Source: Phoronis australis (taxonomy: Eukaryota > Phoronida > Phoronidae). Taken from it: a stretch of DNA of 36,379 nt. The stretch is from positions 137,992 through 174,370 of the forward strand of contig NMRA01000122.1 in the NCBI GenBank assembly GCA_002633005.1. Direction: 5' to 3'. Positions 1-12,500 of this stretch are shown piece by piece. Each line of letters begins with the position of its first letter. The stretch's first letter is position 1. The translations under genes and the position numbers were made by a program. The notes below the pieces were generated by a model. That model worked only from the letters and a program-made list of their open reading frames with translations, was not told the DNA's origin and made no database searches.

Positions 1-3000
1 TGATGATCACACTGGCAGAAATATTCAGCGTTAGGGTGCCCGGTTTGTGTGGGGGGAACACCAGATTTCTGGCGACTGGTGGCGACTAAAATTTGTTGCA
101 ACCAGCAGGGACATTACAATATGAACCCAAAGTTACAATGACTATTGACAAGTTGAAGGATTTTTTGCACTGAACACTAGGGGGCCATATCCACCTTGGG
201 TGCCTTCCTTTGCCTGTGGCACGAACAAGGCAGATAGAAAACAAGGCAGGGGTGAGTTCAGTAACACTAGAACCTCTCTAAAATTTATCCAAAACCACGT
301 GTTCTCATTTAAAATGCAGGGCAATATCTCGCGAAGTCTTGAATTATAGCAAGGTACTCGTGTTACTGCTCTTATTCTAGATGCGTCTTCAGTCTCCACG
401 TAAACAAAAGCAGCGCCATCTATCATTTAGAAGCACGCATGCCAGTTGATTTACTTACACATTTTTTGTAATAAGTAATAATCATCAATGCCGTTTTCAT
501 AGAATAGTAATTAATAATGCTGTCTGCCTTTTCTCCAAAATACAAAGTTTTTATGTCGTGTTTCGCAAGCTAATTACATGTTCCAAGAGCCCCCTATTGG
601 CAGCAGAGGCAACTGAGAACATGCAAAAGGACGAAGTGCAGTTCGTATAATGCTTCGTACGCAAAAACTACATTAGAGGCAAGATTTTTCATTTTAGATT
701 ATAAACAGGTTAGGAATGACTGAACAAATTATTATAAACTCAATTTCGGGAAAGGTGCGTTATGGCTGCTACAGAGTGCCAAATGTGGCCGAAAATGGCT
801 TCAGTGAAAACCTGAAAAATAGCCGTTTTTGCCTCACAAATTCAAAACGTACAAATTTAAAAATGGATTTTGAAAGTTATGCCATTAAATTATTCAGTCA
901 TTGCCCTTTCAATTCGTATTATTCATTTGTTTTGACCGTACCATGCATGCTAGTAAAATGCATTCAAACATTCCTACTTCGACGCTCAATTTTGTTGCAA
1001 AATGGAGGTACAGATCATAAAAAGAAAAATAATGAAGGAAAATTCTTAAAAAGTGAGGTTTTTCTACTTCTCAAGAAGCCAAACTCATGTGCTAAGTTTC
1101 CAAAAAATCGGTGATTTTGGGTATAGACTCTACCTGTTGGTTTATATATGGAGTCACTCTTAAATGTGTGCAGTTTTAGTGCTTGGGGGGAGGCTCAGAT
1201 CCAATTTCAAGTGTCAAATTCGGAACACGGCGCAATCGTAACGGAACTATGGCTAAGTATAGTCTCTCCCGCGATATCTCAGGCGACCGGCAGTGGCGCT
1301 GGGCACTACGACTCCGTTTCCGTCGTCTGCTCCACTGTGCAATGAAGAAAATTACTTCATTTTTAAAGAAAATGGAATCTGAGTGATGATGAAAAACAGA
1401 AGGTGCTGGTAAGATGTCAATTTTAATCGAAGCCTTGGTGAATCACTCAGAAACTCATAATTCTCTCTTTGTTAAACCTCAACTTAAGACGATTTCCAAA
1501 GCAATCGCGTCATTATTGCCAAGACAAAAAACGGATTTGGTCTTTCGGGCAATTGGAGACTATTTTAAATACAACAAACTAATTGCACTGCTTGCCCCGA
1601 TTTTGATACTTTTTCGATTTTTACTGAGTATGATGCATTGTCCTTCCGATGATAGCAGAGTACTTTTTCAAAACGAAAAAAATTCAAAACGAAAAAAAAT
1701 TTTGGTTCGACCGGCCTACGTAACAGGAACTAAACACCAATGCTATTTTAACATAATCAACAAAAGTACGCGTATCATGCCAAAAAAAAATTAACGACTA
1801 CTAACTACGAACTATTAATACACTATATATACAAACGAATCACAAGATATTACTAATAAAACAAGATAATGAAGACTTTTCGAGCCACCGATATCACGTT
1901 CAGTTACAAGGAAAAAATGGCGGCGTTCAGGACAAGTTCCTGAACTGACGAGCCTGAAATGTGAGTACGGAAATAATCAAGTGACAGTCGGTAATTATCT
2001 GCTCACACAGAAAGGTCAAGTACAGGTAAAAAAACGCTTGTGGCACGAAAGGCGAAAAAATATAATGAATGTGTATCGGAAATAAGATTTTATTTATTAA
2101 GTATTTTCGGATACTGGAGCCACATTGGCATTTTAAGGTAAACAGTATCCGCAACAGTAGTAGCAGCTTCATTAGCAGAAACAGTAGCAGAGGCGGCGGT
2201 GGCGTCGGCGACAGCAGCAGCAGCAATAGCATTAGTAGTAGAAAGGTGTTATTCATAATAAAAAAATTGTTCAATGTTACAACACCACTCTCCCATTGGG
2301 TCCAAGAGTAAAAATATTAGAAATATGGTAACCAAAATGGTACAAAAAAAATTAATATAAAGTAACAAGGTTAATAACATAATTAGTAATACCTTGGTGA
2401 AATACTATATACAATTTAAAATTGTCCACGTGCCTGGATCAAAAGGCATCTGTAGACCCATTCTGAGGGACATCAGAATCGACATAGTTCCCTTAATCGA
2501 AATGATTCATTTTTCAGATCATCCTTTTGAAAATCAATAATAAATCATGTATACTTATAATCCACAGCCGACCAAAAAATGTTTCCCCGTGTTCTATACA
2601 GAATATTTAATCAGAATACAGGTTTGCTAAACGACATTGAGCGTATTAACATCTAAACGCTTCGGACTAATGAGAAAACTTTTCTCCGTGCAACTACATC
2701 TATTGAAATTTTAAAAAAACTGCTTACGCACGTGTCAACCGATACATTTTTATGAATTTAATAAAAATTTGTCGTTTCAGTAGTTCTACGCCGTATTGTG
2801 CTAAAATGCTACGTATTGTATTTCTTTTTTACGATTTTTTACCGCAGTTTACAATAAATTACTCAAACCTTCGTTTTGACTTTTACTAACAATATCTTTT
2901 GTCGAAATAATCTCGGATTTGCGTCAATTAATCGTAAATTCCCTTCCTCGTTCGTCGCTTACGAGTACAGTATATGTAATATATTTTGCCATTTGAACAG

Positions 3001-4398
3001 TATTTTGACTCGCTTTCGTCAGTGCTGTGGTTTGCTATATTTTTAGCAAAATAGTGTTATGGTTAAAGCAAGAAATGTTTGACATGTATGTTACTGTATA
3101 CCACTGCTTAAAGTGGTACCGTCTTCGTGCTTAGTGTTTTGCCGAGATAGACTGCACGGGGAGCCATCTATTGTCCAGCAACGAAAGGAAACATGCGACG
3201 ATTGTTCGCCTTGTCGAGAACCTGCGTATTATTCGCTTTATACCGTATTTCTTCGACTTGCAGGAGACTGTTCAATCACTATCAGGGTAATCTTACATAA
3301 CCATATTTCCGAAATTCGGTTTAGACAAATGATTTCGCTCTTCCCAGTTGCAGTGTTGTTTCACTTAAATTCTTAGCTCCTGTGCTTGACTGAGGACAGT
3401 AGAGCAGACGATTTCGCAATCCATTGACGATCTTGCATGGTCATGTCAACCTCTTGATCACATTCATGTTGATGCGTTTATATTCGTGCACAAGTGATCA
3501 CGGTCGTGTTTCATGATCGCAGAACGTTAAGCAGACCCTAAATCTAGGATCTCTCTAGTTCTATGCTCTGACTAACAAGGTCAACGTTTTGCTCTGCTGG
3601 TTGGGGCGCCATCTTGCTGTAGTGAACAGAAACGCAATACTTGTCTGAAAATACTGAAGACTCGGGGCGTTTTGGGACACTTCACGGTATCCATTGATGA
3701 ATAAACATGAAGCACCGCAATTATTGTATTTCTTTGACAATAAACGACTGGTGTTAATTCGTGTCATTCCATCATGATGGTATTTTTCTTTGAATCTTTC
3801 GTGTTAATTTGTCAAAAAAATGATTTTCATAAGGAGCTACATAACCTGGATACTATTACTGAGCAAGCCTATCCGTGGCCTCAAAAACCTCCGCTAGAAC
3901 CAGACATTTTTACCTTTTTAATGTTTATCAGAGTGCAACCATAATTCGCATTGCAGTAAATAGATAACAGTTGTCTATCAGGCAATTATGTTTGTACACC
4001 AAGAAAGATAAGAAAAATACCATTCGTGCCACATGCTGCAAACCTGACATTCGCACAGGGATCAGATGTCTTGACTTTTAGGAAAAGCATGAATCTATAA
4101 GAGACCATCTATTTTCAAATTCAATAAATTAACAGTTTTTATAAAAATAAGTTTTTCAACTTTAAAATAATCTAGAATTTCTATTTTAGGTGATGTTAAC
4201 TGGGGGGAGGGATCAATTCGTTTACTTTTATTAGTCTACTTTTATATATGTGAAATATAGTTAAAGAAATTATGAGATTATGAATATCTGGCGTGCCAAC
4301 TTTCACAAAAATTAAGCACTACTGATGTTTTTCCAAAAAAACAATTCAAACAGATGCCAACTGGATTTGATACTAAGGGAAAGCCAAAAATGAAGAAT
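1..4398. other. Upstream intergenic sequence, no gene recognised
   Basis: AT-rich noncoding DNA. Open frames of up to about 130 codons exist (for example around 716-1114 and 1414-1794 on +), but none shows a recognisable domain, and their composition (Lys/Asn/Ser/Phe-rich, no conserved motif) is what AT-rich DNA gives by chance. A cryptic AGC/AGT trinucleotide-rich stretch lies at about 2155-2242. I see no tRNA, rRNA or clear transposon terminus here. A distal promoter or a 5' noncoding exon of the + strand gene could lie here but cannot be placed from sequence alone. Confidence 0.5.
2155..2242. repeat. Degenerate AGC/AGT trinucleotide-rich tract
   Basis: The + strand is dominated by imperfect AGC, AGT, GGC and AAC triplets, ending in four clean AGC units near 2213-2224. 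It looks like an old, interrupted microsatellite. It produces the poly-Ser frame on + and the poly-Leu frame on -, neither of which looks like a gene. Confidence 0.65.
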
Positions 4399-4706
4399 TA
4401 GGTCTGCATACTCCTATTTAGACAAAATGTATGCAACCCAATTAGGTCGGCATACTCCTCTTTACAGAAAATGCATGTAACCCAATTAGGTCTGCATACT
4501 CCTCTTTACACAAAATGCATGTAACCCAATTAGGTCTGCAGACTCCTCTTTACAGAAAATGTATGTAACCCAATTAGGTCTGCAGACTCCTCTTTACAGA
4601 AAATGCATGTAACCCAATTAGGTCTGCAGACTCCTCTTTACACAAAATGCATGTAACCCAATTAGGTCTGCAGACTCCTCTTTACAGAAAATGCATGTTA
4701 CCCAGT
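4399..4706. repeat. 44-bp minisatellite, 7 tandem copies
   Basis: Seven head-to-tail units start at 4399, 4443, 4487, 4531, 4575, 4619 and 4663, each exactly 44 bp with no indels. Each begins TAGGTCTGCA (copy 2 has TAGGTCGGCA) and contains ATGCATG or a one-base variant. Copies differ by a few substitutions: TACAG versus TACAC, GCATAC versus GCAGAC, ATGCAT versus ATGTAT. Copies 3 and 6 share TACAC while 2, 4, 5 and 7 carry TACAG, which suggests a 3-unit (132-bp) higher-order duplication. It lies about 1.2 kb upstream of the ERMP1 start codon. No coding potential is visible. Confidence 0.95.
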
Positions 4707-5944
4707 TTTTACTCCAATTTTATGTAAAAACATGATTAGGGCTCATGATTCTTTTCAATAGTCTAAATTGAAACCATTTAAGTTTTATATCAGAATAGAG
4801 AGAGATGATCTATAGACCTTCTCCCACCACTCCTGCTCTGGAGAAATATTTAAAAGCTGTTTTCTCACTTGACTTCAGATTTTGTTTGTTTTTTTTTCTA
4901 GTGACCATTAACTAAGTGAGTATAGGCTATTTTGTTTGGATACTTCCTAAATACGACTCTAAAGAGTTGAGAAAACATGGCAAAGTAATAAACGCAGAAT
5001 TAAGGTCAAAGGAACCCAAATATTTTCTAATAGATTGTAAATTTCACAAAATTCTGTAATTAGTGGGAAGAAAAAATCTCACTCAAAAGTTTTGATGTAA
5101 CAGAAATTCACCACTTTCCAAAATATCATAAACTGACTCCTCTCTCATACCCTCGCTTGAAACAAGTAGCATTACCACCAATGACAAATGTGAGTTACAC
5201 CATAAGGGAAATCTTGTTTATCTTGGAGATAACCTAACACAAGTGTAAAAACACTTCCTTCCAGAGAGGGTTAGTTACCTGTTTCATCAAAAGCTTGAGA
5301 TTGGAATCACCAAAGTGCATCAAGTTGTGTGTTTCCATAAATTGATTATGAAACGCGAGCCGTTGCCATGATCCTTAGTTGTTGAGTATTATTTTTTTTT
5401 GTCCATGAAAACTTTGAACTCTGAATGAAGTGTTCAACGTGCAACATGGTACAGCCTGCCTTAGAGAAATCTTGTACAATTGTTCTTCTACTGATTCTAT
5501 CAATCTTACCCTGCCAAAGAAATTTGAAAAGTGTTTTCTCTAATTTTTATTTTACCAGATAATGTCCTTCGATGAAAGTTCAAACGACAGTTACGTTTTT
5601 ATCAAATCGGGTCTTGCAGGTTTTAGACTCTGATGATGTGAAAGCGTGAATGTCTCTATCATTTGTGTTTTCTGTCAAAAGAGTAAATTTCATATCTGCA
5701 TCGTTATGGATAGGACTGCGAGTATAAATAACAATTTATAGCACGCATTTCTAAACAACTACATGTTTTGAAAGAAACTTGTGGGCGTGAAGTCAACATG
5801 ATTAATGTAGAACTAGGGAAAGGGACAGGGGAAAGGTTGGACCCCGAGTCCTGCTTGGAATGTGACTATTGATAGGTTTGCTGCAATAGAATATCTGTTT
5901 GAGGATGCCTTTTCAGTTCCTTATGACTTGCAGACTGCACCAAC
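4707..5944 (+). promoter_or_regulatory. Presumed ERMP1 promoter and 5' UTR region
   Basis: This is the stretch directly upstream of the first recognisable ERMP1 codon. It has no convincing TATA box at a fixed spacing and no obvious CpG-rich block. An in-frame TGA a few codons upstream of the ATG at 5945 closes the frame, so the coding sequence does not extend further 5' in this exon. The transcription start is unknown. Its role as promoter is inferred from position only. Confidence 0.3.
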
Positions 5945-6506
5945 ATGCGATACAGATTCCAAAAGCAGCAAACCAGTGGGTATAGTGCTGCCGTCTACCG
6001 GCAGGAAGGATCAACGAGGCAGGTACAAGAGAACCTCCGTGAAAGAGACTACAAATACTCTGGCTTTACACTGTGGCTGACTATATTCGCGTTCTTCATC
6101 GGTCTATGGATGGTAACTAGTCACGAACAAAACTCATTTCCACCCCCACGATCACTGCGCGATACACCGGATGATGAATTCTGTGAGGAACGTGCTCGAA
6201 TGTACCTTAAGTCTATAACAGACATCGGACCAAGGACCGTTGGAAGTTTCGAAAATGAACGAGTCACTGTAGTCACAATAGCCAGAATGTTGCGACTGAT
6301 TATTGCCAATAAGAAATCTTGCCATTCTGTCCAATATGAAGTAATGACAGTATCTGGGGGAAGCTTTAGTTTGGACTTTATCGCACAGTTCTCAAGTGTT
6401 TACAGTAGTGTGCGAAATATCTTGGCCAAGATTGGGCCGACTAAAGAATTCAGTCGTCGTAGTTTACTCGTGAACTGTCACTATGATACAGTAGTTGACT
6501 CACCTG
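5945..6506 (+). CDS. ERMP1: ERMP1 exon 1: cytosolic tail, TM1, start of M28 domain
   Basis: It encodes residues 1-187 plus one base of Gly188. The polar N-terminus leads into the membrane segment [17 protein letters not shown] (41-57). The conserved ERMP1 stretch with IGPRTVGS and ENE follows, then [10 protein letters not shown] with zinc ligand H179 at the exon end. The donor is CCTG|GTAAGT (phase 1). Intron 1 (6507-7243) shows nothing recognisable beyond AT-rich sequence. Confidence 0.92.
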
Positions 6507-9500
6507 GTAAGTCTTCGGATACTAGCTCCACCCCGCAGCTTTGACCACAACAATAAAAATTAACGTGTTTTACAAAGAAGTTTTTCAAAACATCATCAAA
6601 GATGGTTTGGAGCGGTTGAGTTTTAATTTCACAACCAGAAGTGGCTGGTTAGTTGCTCTAACATAGCTATTAGTATGATCTTAAAACAGGAAAACGCTCG
6701 CGTGGGAACCGACCAAGTGTACAATTTCAAACAGAGCTCCAGTGTTCGATGTCGTGTTTTTCAGTCTAAAGCTATTTTTCCGTCCGTCTCCAGACCGTTT
6801 CATTAGAAATCTTGTACCAAGAAAACGATCAGTTAGATGTTATAGGTTATTGAGAAAAATACCTTAAGTCCAAAAAATATCCGTTTCTCTAGTTTTATAT
6901 AAAACGTTTCCCGCATTAAAACGGGTCTTTAATTGTCCAACTGTATAGTATGGCCAAAAAACATACTTAGTTCTGGTTTTTACCCCCGACCTGTGCTCAC
7001 CGATTAAAAAATGCTTACCCGCGTCAATTTTGGTCTGGGCATTTTTGTAGTTTATGGAAGCTACGCAAATACACGTAAAAAATCTAATCCCGCATCTTGT
7101 TTACTCGTCTCAGGTGGGTTTTTGCCACTGAGTCGACTTTCAAAAAAAGAAAATAGAACCATGAGTTGTGTTTTTGGCTAAACTAAAACGTTGTTTTGAA
7201 CAAATAACGCAGCTCGTTGCTGTACTCCTCGTGTATTCACTAGGTGGCAGCGATGATGCCGTGAGCTGTGCTCTAATGCTTGAGACTCTGCGCGCGTTGT
7301 CTCAGAGGGAGACAGCCCTTACACATCCCATTATATTCAACTTTAATGGAGCTGAAGAAAACATCTTACAGGTTGGTAAACTAACAACTACCCAAATACT
7401 GAGTTACAGGAAATGTAACATGGGGATTAAATGGAAATTTGGTGACTTATATTCTAGATAATTAATTTAATTTAAGGTAATAGACACCAGCGCCCCAAGC
7501 TATAAATGTTCTGGGGCATTTTCGCCACAGTTTTGGAAGTGGCCCACTCCCCGATTGCCACGACGTTGGAAGGGCAATTGTAGTGACGAGTGGGTGCCCT
7601 AATTTTCACTCCCCCTCAGCTGGCGGCTATAAAATTTTGCAGCTGCCTATCCTCTGTGGACACGGCTTTTGAAGCCCCTCTGCGACGAGGCGGGGCCCCT
7701 ATTGCGTGCAAGTTCCTAAGTTGCAGTTTTGTTTTGCTGAACGCACTGTCGTCACAACGTCTGACTAACTCCTGTGGGCCCCTGTTTTTCACGAGGCCTC
7801 AAGCAGTAGCTTATTTGACTTAATCCGCAACTGATGAATAGGCCTTCAACTAATATGCCATTTCGCGTTTTGATTTAGTATCAGAAATGCGAGGTATGCG
7901 GTACTACTTCCAATAATAACCATGACCTTCCAAGGTGAAGGGATCGTGCTTCCGCCATTATGGGACCTTCACAACAGTCACGCCCAGGTTGCCCTGGGAG
8001 TTGCAACAAAGGACATCAAACTGCAGATGCTTGAGATTTCGCCATTAAAACAGTGTTAAAGTGACCGAACGAGGTTTGTGATGCATTAACCGCCATCTTT
8101 CCAAGCCCGTTCCTTCTCCAATGATGTATCAAACATGACTGGTATGTTGTAGTAGTTTAGTGGTTACCTCCACCCAAAAACTCTCACCCCCAGCTTTGAT
8201 CGTCTCTACAATGTACATATACCTCCCGTGTCGGTCATATTCACAGCTGCTTGTAGTAGTAATAAAATAACTGATGAGGTCACTGCCTCGATTTCAGCCT
8301 TTGTAACGAATGATAAAGTTATCAAAGTATATGACACATTTTACTGTTTTATAGCCTGATCAAAGACACTTCAACAAGTCAAGGCTACGCAAAATAACCC
8401 CAAAATTCGTGTTTTTTTCGACCGTGATTATGTTTAAAATTTATTTTGTAAATATAATGTTCAAAGTACATGTAGGGCATAAAACTGGAATAATGGAATG
8501 CCATCTCGCGCGCGTGACCCTTGCCCCTTAGTACGTGTAACACATTGCGACACCGAAATTTCACGGGACTGGCCGCGATTTGCAGTGTGCATTTGTACGG
8601 TGGCCCGAAAGTATCATCGCTACTTTTGTTTAAATATTTTTTCATTTTTCATTTTCCTCCTAGGTGGAAATAATTCAACCTAGGTGAAAACTATTTTCAC
8701 CTGGTTGGAAACTATTTTCACCTGGGTGGAAACTATTTTCACCTGGGTGGAAACTATTTTCACCCGGGTGGAAACTATTTCAACCTAGGTGGAAATTATT
8801 TTCACCTGGGTAGAAATTATTTTCACCTGGGTGGAAACTATTTTCACTCGGATGGAAACTATTTCAACCTAGGTGGACTTTATTTTCACCTGGGTAGAAA
8901 TTATTTTCACCTGGGTGGAAACTATTTTAACCTAGGTGGAAATTATTTTCACCCGGGTGGAAACTATTTTCACCTGGGTGGAAACTATTTTCACCCGGGT
9001 GGAAACTATTTCGACCTAGGTGGAAATTATTTTCACCTGGGTGGAAACTATTTTCACCCGGGTGGAAATTATTTTCACTTGGGTGAAACTATTTCAACCT
9101 AGGTGGAAACTATTTTCACCCGGGTGGAAAGTATTTTCACCTGGGTAGAAACTATTTCAACCTAGGTGGAAATTATTTTCACCTGGGTGGAAATTATTTT
9201 CACCTGGGTGGAAACTATTTCAACCTAGGTGAAAATAATTTCCACCTAGGTTGAAATAGTTTCCACCTGGGTGAAAATAATTTCCACCTAGGTGGAAATA
9301 ATTTCCACCTAGGTTGAAATAGTTTCCACCCGGGTGAAAATAATTTCCACCTAGGTTGAAATATTTCCTCCTAGGTGGAAAAGGAAAAATAAAAAAATAT
9401 TAAACTAAAGTAGCGATGATACTTTCGGGCCACCGTACATTTGTGCTTTTCCGCTCGACTGAGTCTTGGTGGATTGTTGCTGTTATCAAGTCGAGACCAA

Positions 9501-12500
9501 TTTCATTGCTTCCTTTCATTTTGTTTGTTTTTGTCCATAAGCGAAACCCGCACCTCAAGCGCCAGGCTCTTGAGGTAGGATTTGTCGCCAAAATCAGTGA
9601 ACAAACCCTTCCATTACACTGGTCATCCTGTACGCATCGACCCGTGACCCAGACTGGGTGACGGAAATAGTCTGGCATCTGCTATCTGTTCATTTTCAGT
9701 CGTAGTGACCTTTGTGTCTATAGAGGAATACTGCAAGCTTTTACGGTGTGGTCATGGCAACCGGGGCGCTCCCTCACGTTTTTTTTTTGGAGTATACTGA
9801 CTTTACTGATACTGATTTTGTTGACCTCATTAGATTCGATTACTACTACTACTACACTGTACATGTACTTCTAATGCATGGGATATTGTACCCGGTCTTG
9901 TCTGTTGCTTCAGAGCCAAAGTTTAAAGACAAACTTTAGGTATTGCATATTTTTCGTGGTTTCGCGACTTTTTGAAAACGTACGATTACGTTTCATTGCT
10001 TACTTAACAAAATTTGTGTTCCCATGTTTGTGACTAGCCTTTATGGTCATGATACGTGGCAAATTAGCTGACAAAAGCACTCTGCCTGTCAACACTTACT
10101 AAAACTGAAATCAAGAAAACATACTGTAGGCTATCAAGTGTTCCTGTATGCCTTTCAAGTCAAATATTTTTCGATGACTAATTTTTGTTTTGTGTTTTAA
10201 CATTCATTTAATCCATATGTTGTTGAGCTTTCCAACCTTCACCGTAAATCCGCCTCCTACCCCCATTTGTATGTTAGTCAAGTAAACATGTCCACTTAAT
10301 ATGTGTGAATAGCTGTGCAATCATTGATGTAGTAACATATCACGAGTTGGCACTGGATATAAGTGCTCAAGTTATCTTAATGAGCTTGGTGAAGTATCTG
10401 ATATTTTTAATTATGTTTAAAGTTTGGGTAGGATTTGGCAGTACATTTTCTTTTAGACATGTTGTGATGATCATGTTCCATCTACAATTTATGGCCTAAT
10501 AGGTATTCTCTCTAACTAACGGGAGTCCCGTCTTCCGTTTTTAAACTAGATGTAAATAAAATCTGCCCATATAGTGCTGTTACTCGATTCGTGTAACATA
10601 CGCGTTACAGTTTGATTGTGTTTTCAACTTTCGGGTGACATTATTTCATCAATATAATTCCCAGTTTCACTTAGCTACCACAAAGTGCAAAGTCTCTCAG
10701 GATATAAATGTAACTGCTAGTTACTGAGAAAACTTCTGCAAATTATTTCTACACTGTGAAGCGCACACAGTTACTTGGTTAAACCTTTACTCAGAAAGTG
10801 TGAAGTGGGAACGTAAGACCAAAAGTTCTACCCTCTGACACAGCGTCACCTATACTGAAAAGTGGCCTTGTGGAAACATGATGAACGGCACACGGAATTC
10901 CGTGTGTGGGCTTCAATGCGCATGCTTGGTGGGAAGTTTACCGATCACATCGCCACCACTTGCACACGCCTTTATGCACTGTACTTGTTTGGACTTAAGC
11001 CACTGGATTGGGGTTCCCTTGATTTTGTATACTTCGATCACTGCCCATTTTAATAAAATGTAACTAGTCAAGTCAAAGATGGTCACCCTCAGACTCATAC
11101 GTGGTAACTGTAAATTGAAAGGGTTTCCCAGATTTCAACCAATGGGAATGACTGAACGTTATGACGTCGGTTTCATTAGTCTAACCAATGAAACGCAATG
11201 TTAAACAACATGCGACTGTGCTACCTTTCGTAGCACTGTGAAAGACTGTACAAAAATTCTTGAGTCACTTTCATGAAGTGAGACCCTAATTTCTTAGTAA
11301 GTCTTTATAATTGGTGGTTACGAGCTACCGTTTACTTCGTGATGAAATGGTGTTTGTTTAATAAAGGCAAGTCATGGCTTCATCACCCAACATCCTTGGG
11401 CAAAGACTATTCAAGCGTTTGTCAACCTAGAGGGCGCTGGTGCAGGCGGTAAAGAGCTCGTCTTCCAAATCGGCCCTGGCGATCCATGGTTAGTCGATGC
11501 CTATGCAAAGTCGGTGAAATACCCACATGCAACTGTCATTGCCAACGAGTTGTTTGAGACTGGTGTCATCCCGGGCGACACAGATTTCAGAATTTATCGA
11601 GATTACGGACACGTGTCAGGTAATGTTTTCGGCGGATAACACTGATAGACTTTTGATGAACTGCATTATCCCCGATCGTAGAGTCAGATTCAGAGGATTT
11701 CTTTATTTGTTCATGTGTGGAAATGATGTGATTGATTTGTCTAGCTTCACTGATTTATAACACATCCCAAATTTGCATGGTAATTTAAAACATCTTAATT
11801 CCAGTTTTCAACTTCGTATTTTAAACCAAAATATCTCTTGTGTAATCTGTCTTCTTTTGTTAGAGATGTGTGCCTTTTAGGAACCTATTTCATCTTCTAT
11901 ATCGGTTTCTAGGTATTGATATTGCATACGTTGCCAATGGGTATGTTTATCACACCAAATACGACACACCTGAGTTTATTCCACCTGGATGCATTCAACG
12001 TGGAGGTAAAGCACGTGCAAATGTTTATTCCTTATTCAAATATTGTATGTGCTCTAAATAATGCCGTCGCTGTTGACTAGTATTTCGAAAAATGATAATT
12101 TCTTTTTCACAGCCAAGTTGTTTTGCATGTGGCAGTTTTTATCCGTCACGTGAGCAGCGATGGAAACTCAGGGCGCGTTTTGCAAACGCAAGACATTCGC
12201 CAGAAAGGTTTAGTTATGGAACGGACATAGCCCGTTTTTACGTGCCACTTGCTCCCATAATTTAACACTTCAGCTTCACCGACCAATCACTGCAGTGGTA
12301 ACCATCTTCAGTGGCTAGTATGCGCAGTAAGTTTCCTAGATTACTCGCGAAAGAACAACCCCCTTTCACTCGAGTGATTTTACGTGATCTCGGAATTCCC
12401 ACATGAAACATGCTCTAAGAATGCACCCCTGTGTCCGGGGTGCAAAATTTGTGCTCGAAAATGGCTATTTGGATGACAGGCTTCGGGTTAACTTCCAAAT

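Noticed and set aside
716-1794. Open frames of 126-132 codons upstream of ERMP1
   Set aside because: AT-rich composition, no recognisable motif, no supporting splice structure; expected by chance in AT-rich DNA.
1927-2274. 115-codon Leu-rich open frame on the - strand
   Set aside because: It is read through the AGC/AGT-rich tract; poly-Leu/Pro composition comes from the repeat, with no domain or splice context.
8663-9385. Regular short repeats as a CRISPR array
   Set aside because: Units are contiguous 21-mers without unique spacers, invert within the array, and sit inside a TIR element in a eukaryotic intron.
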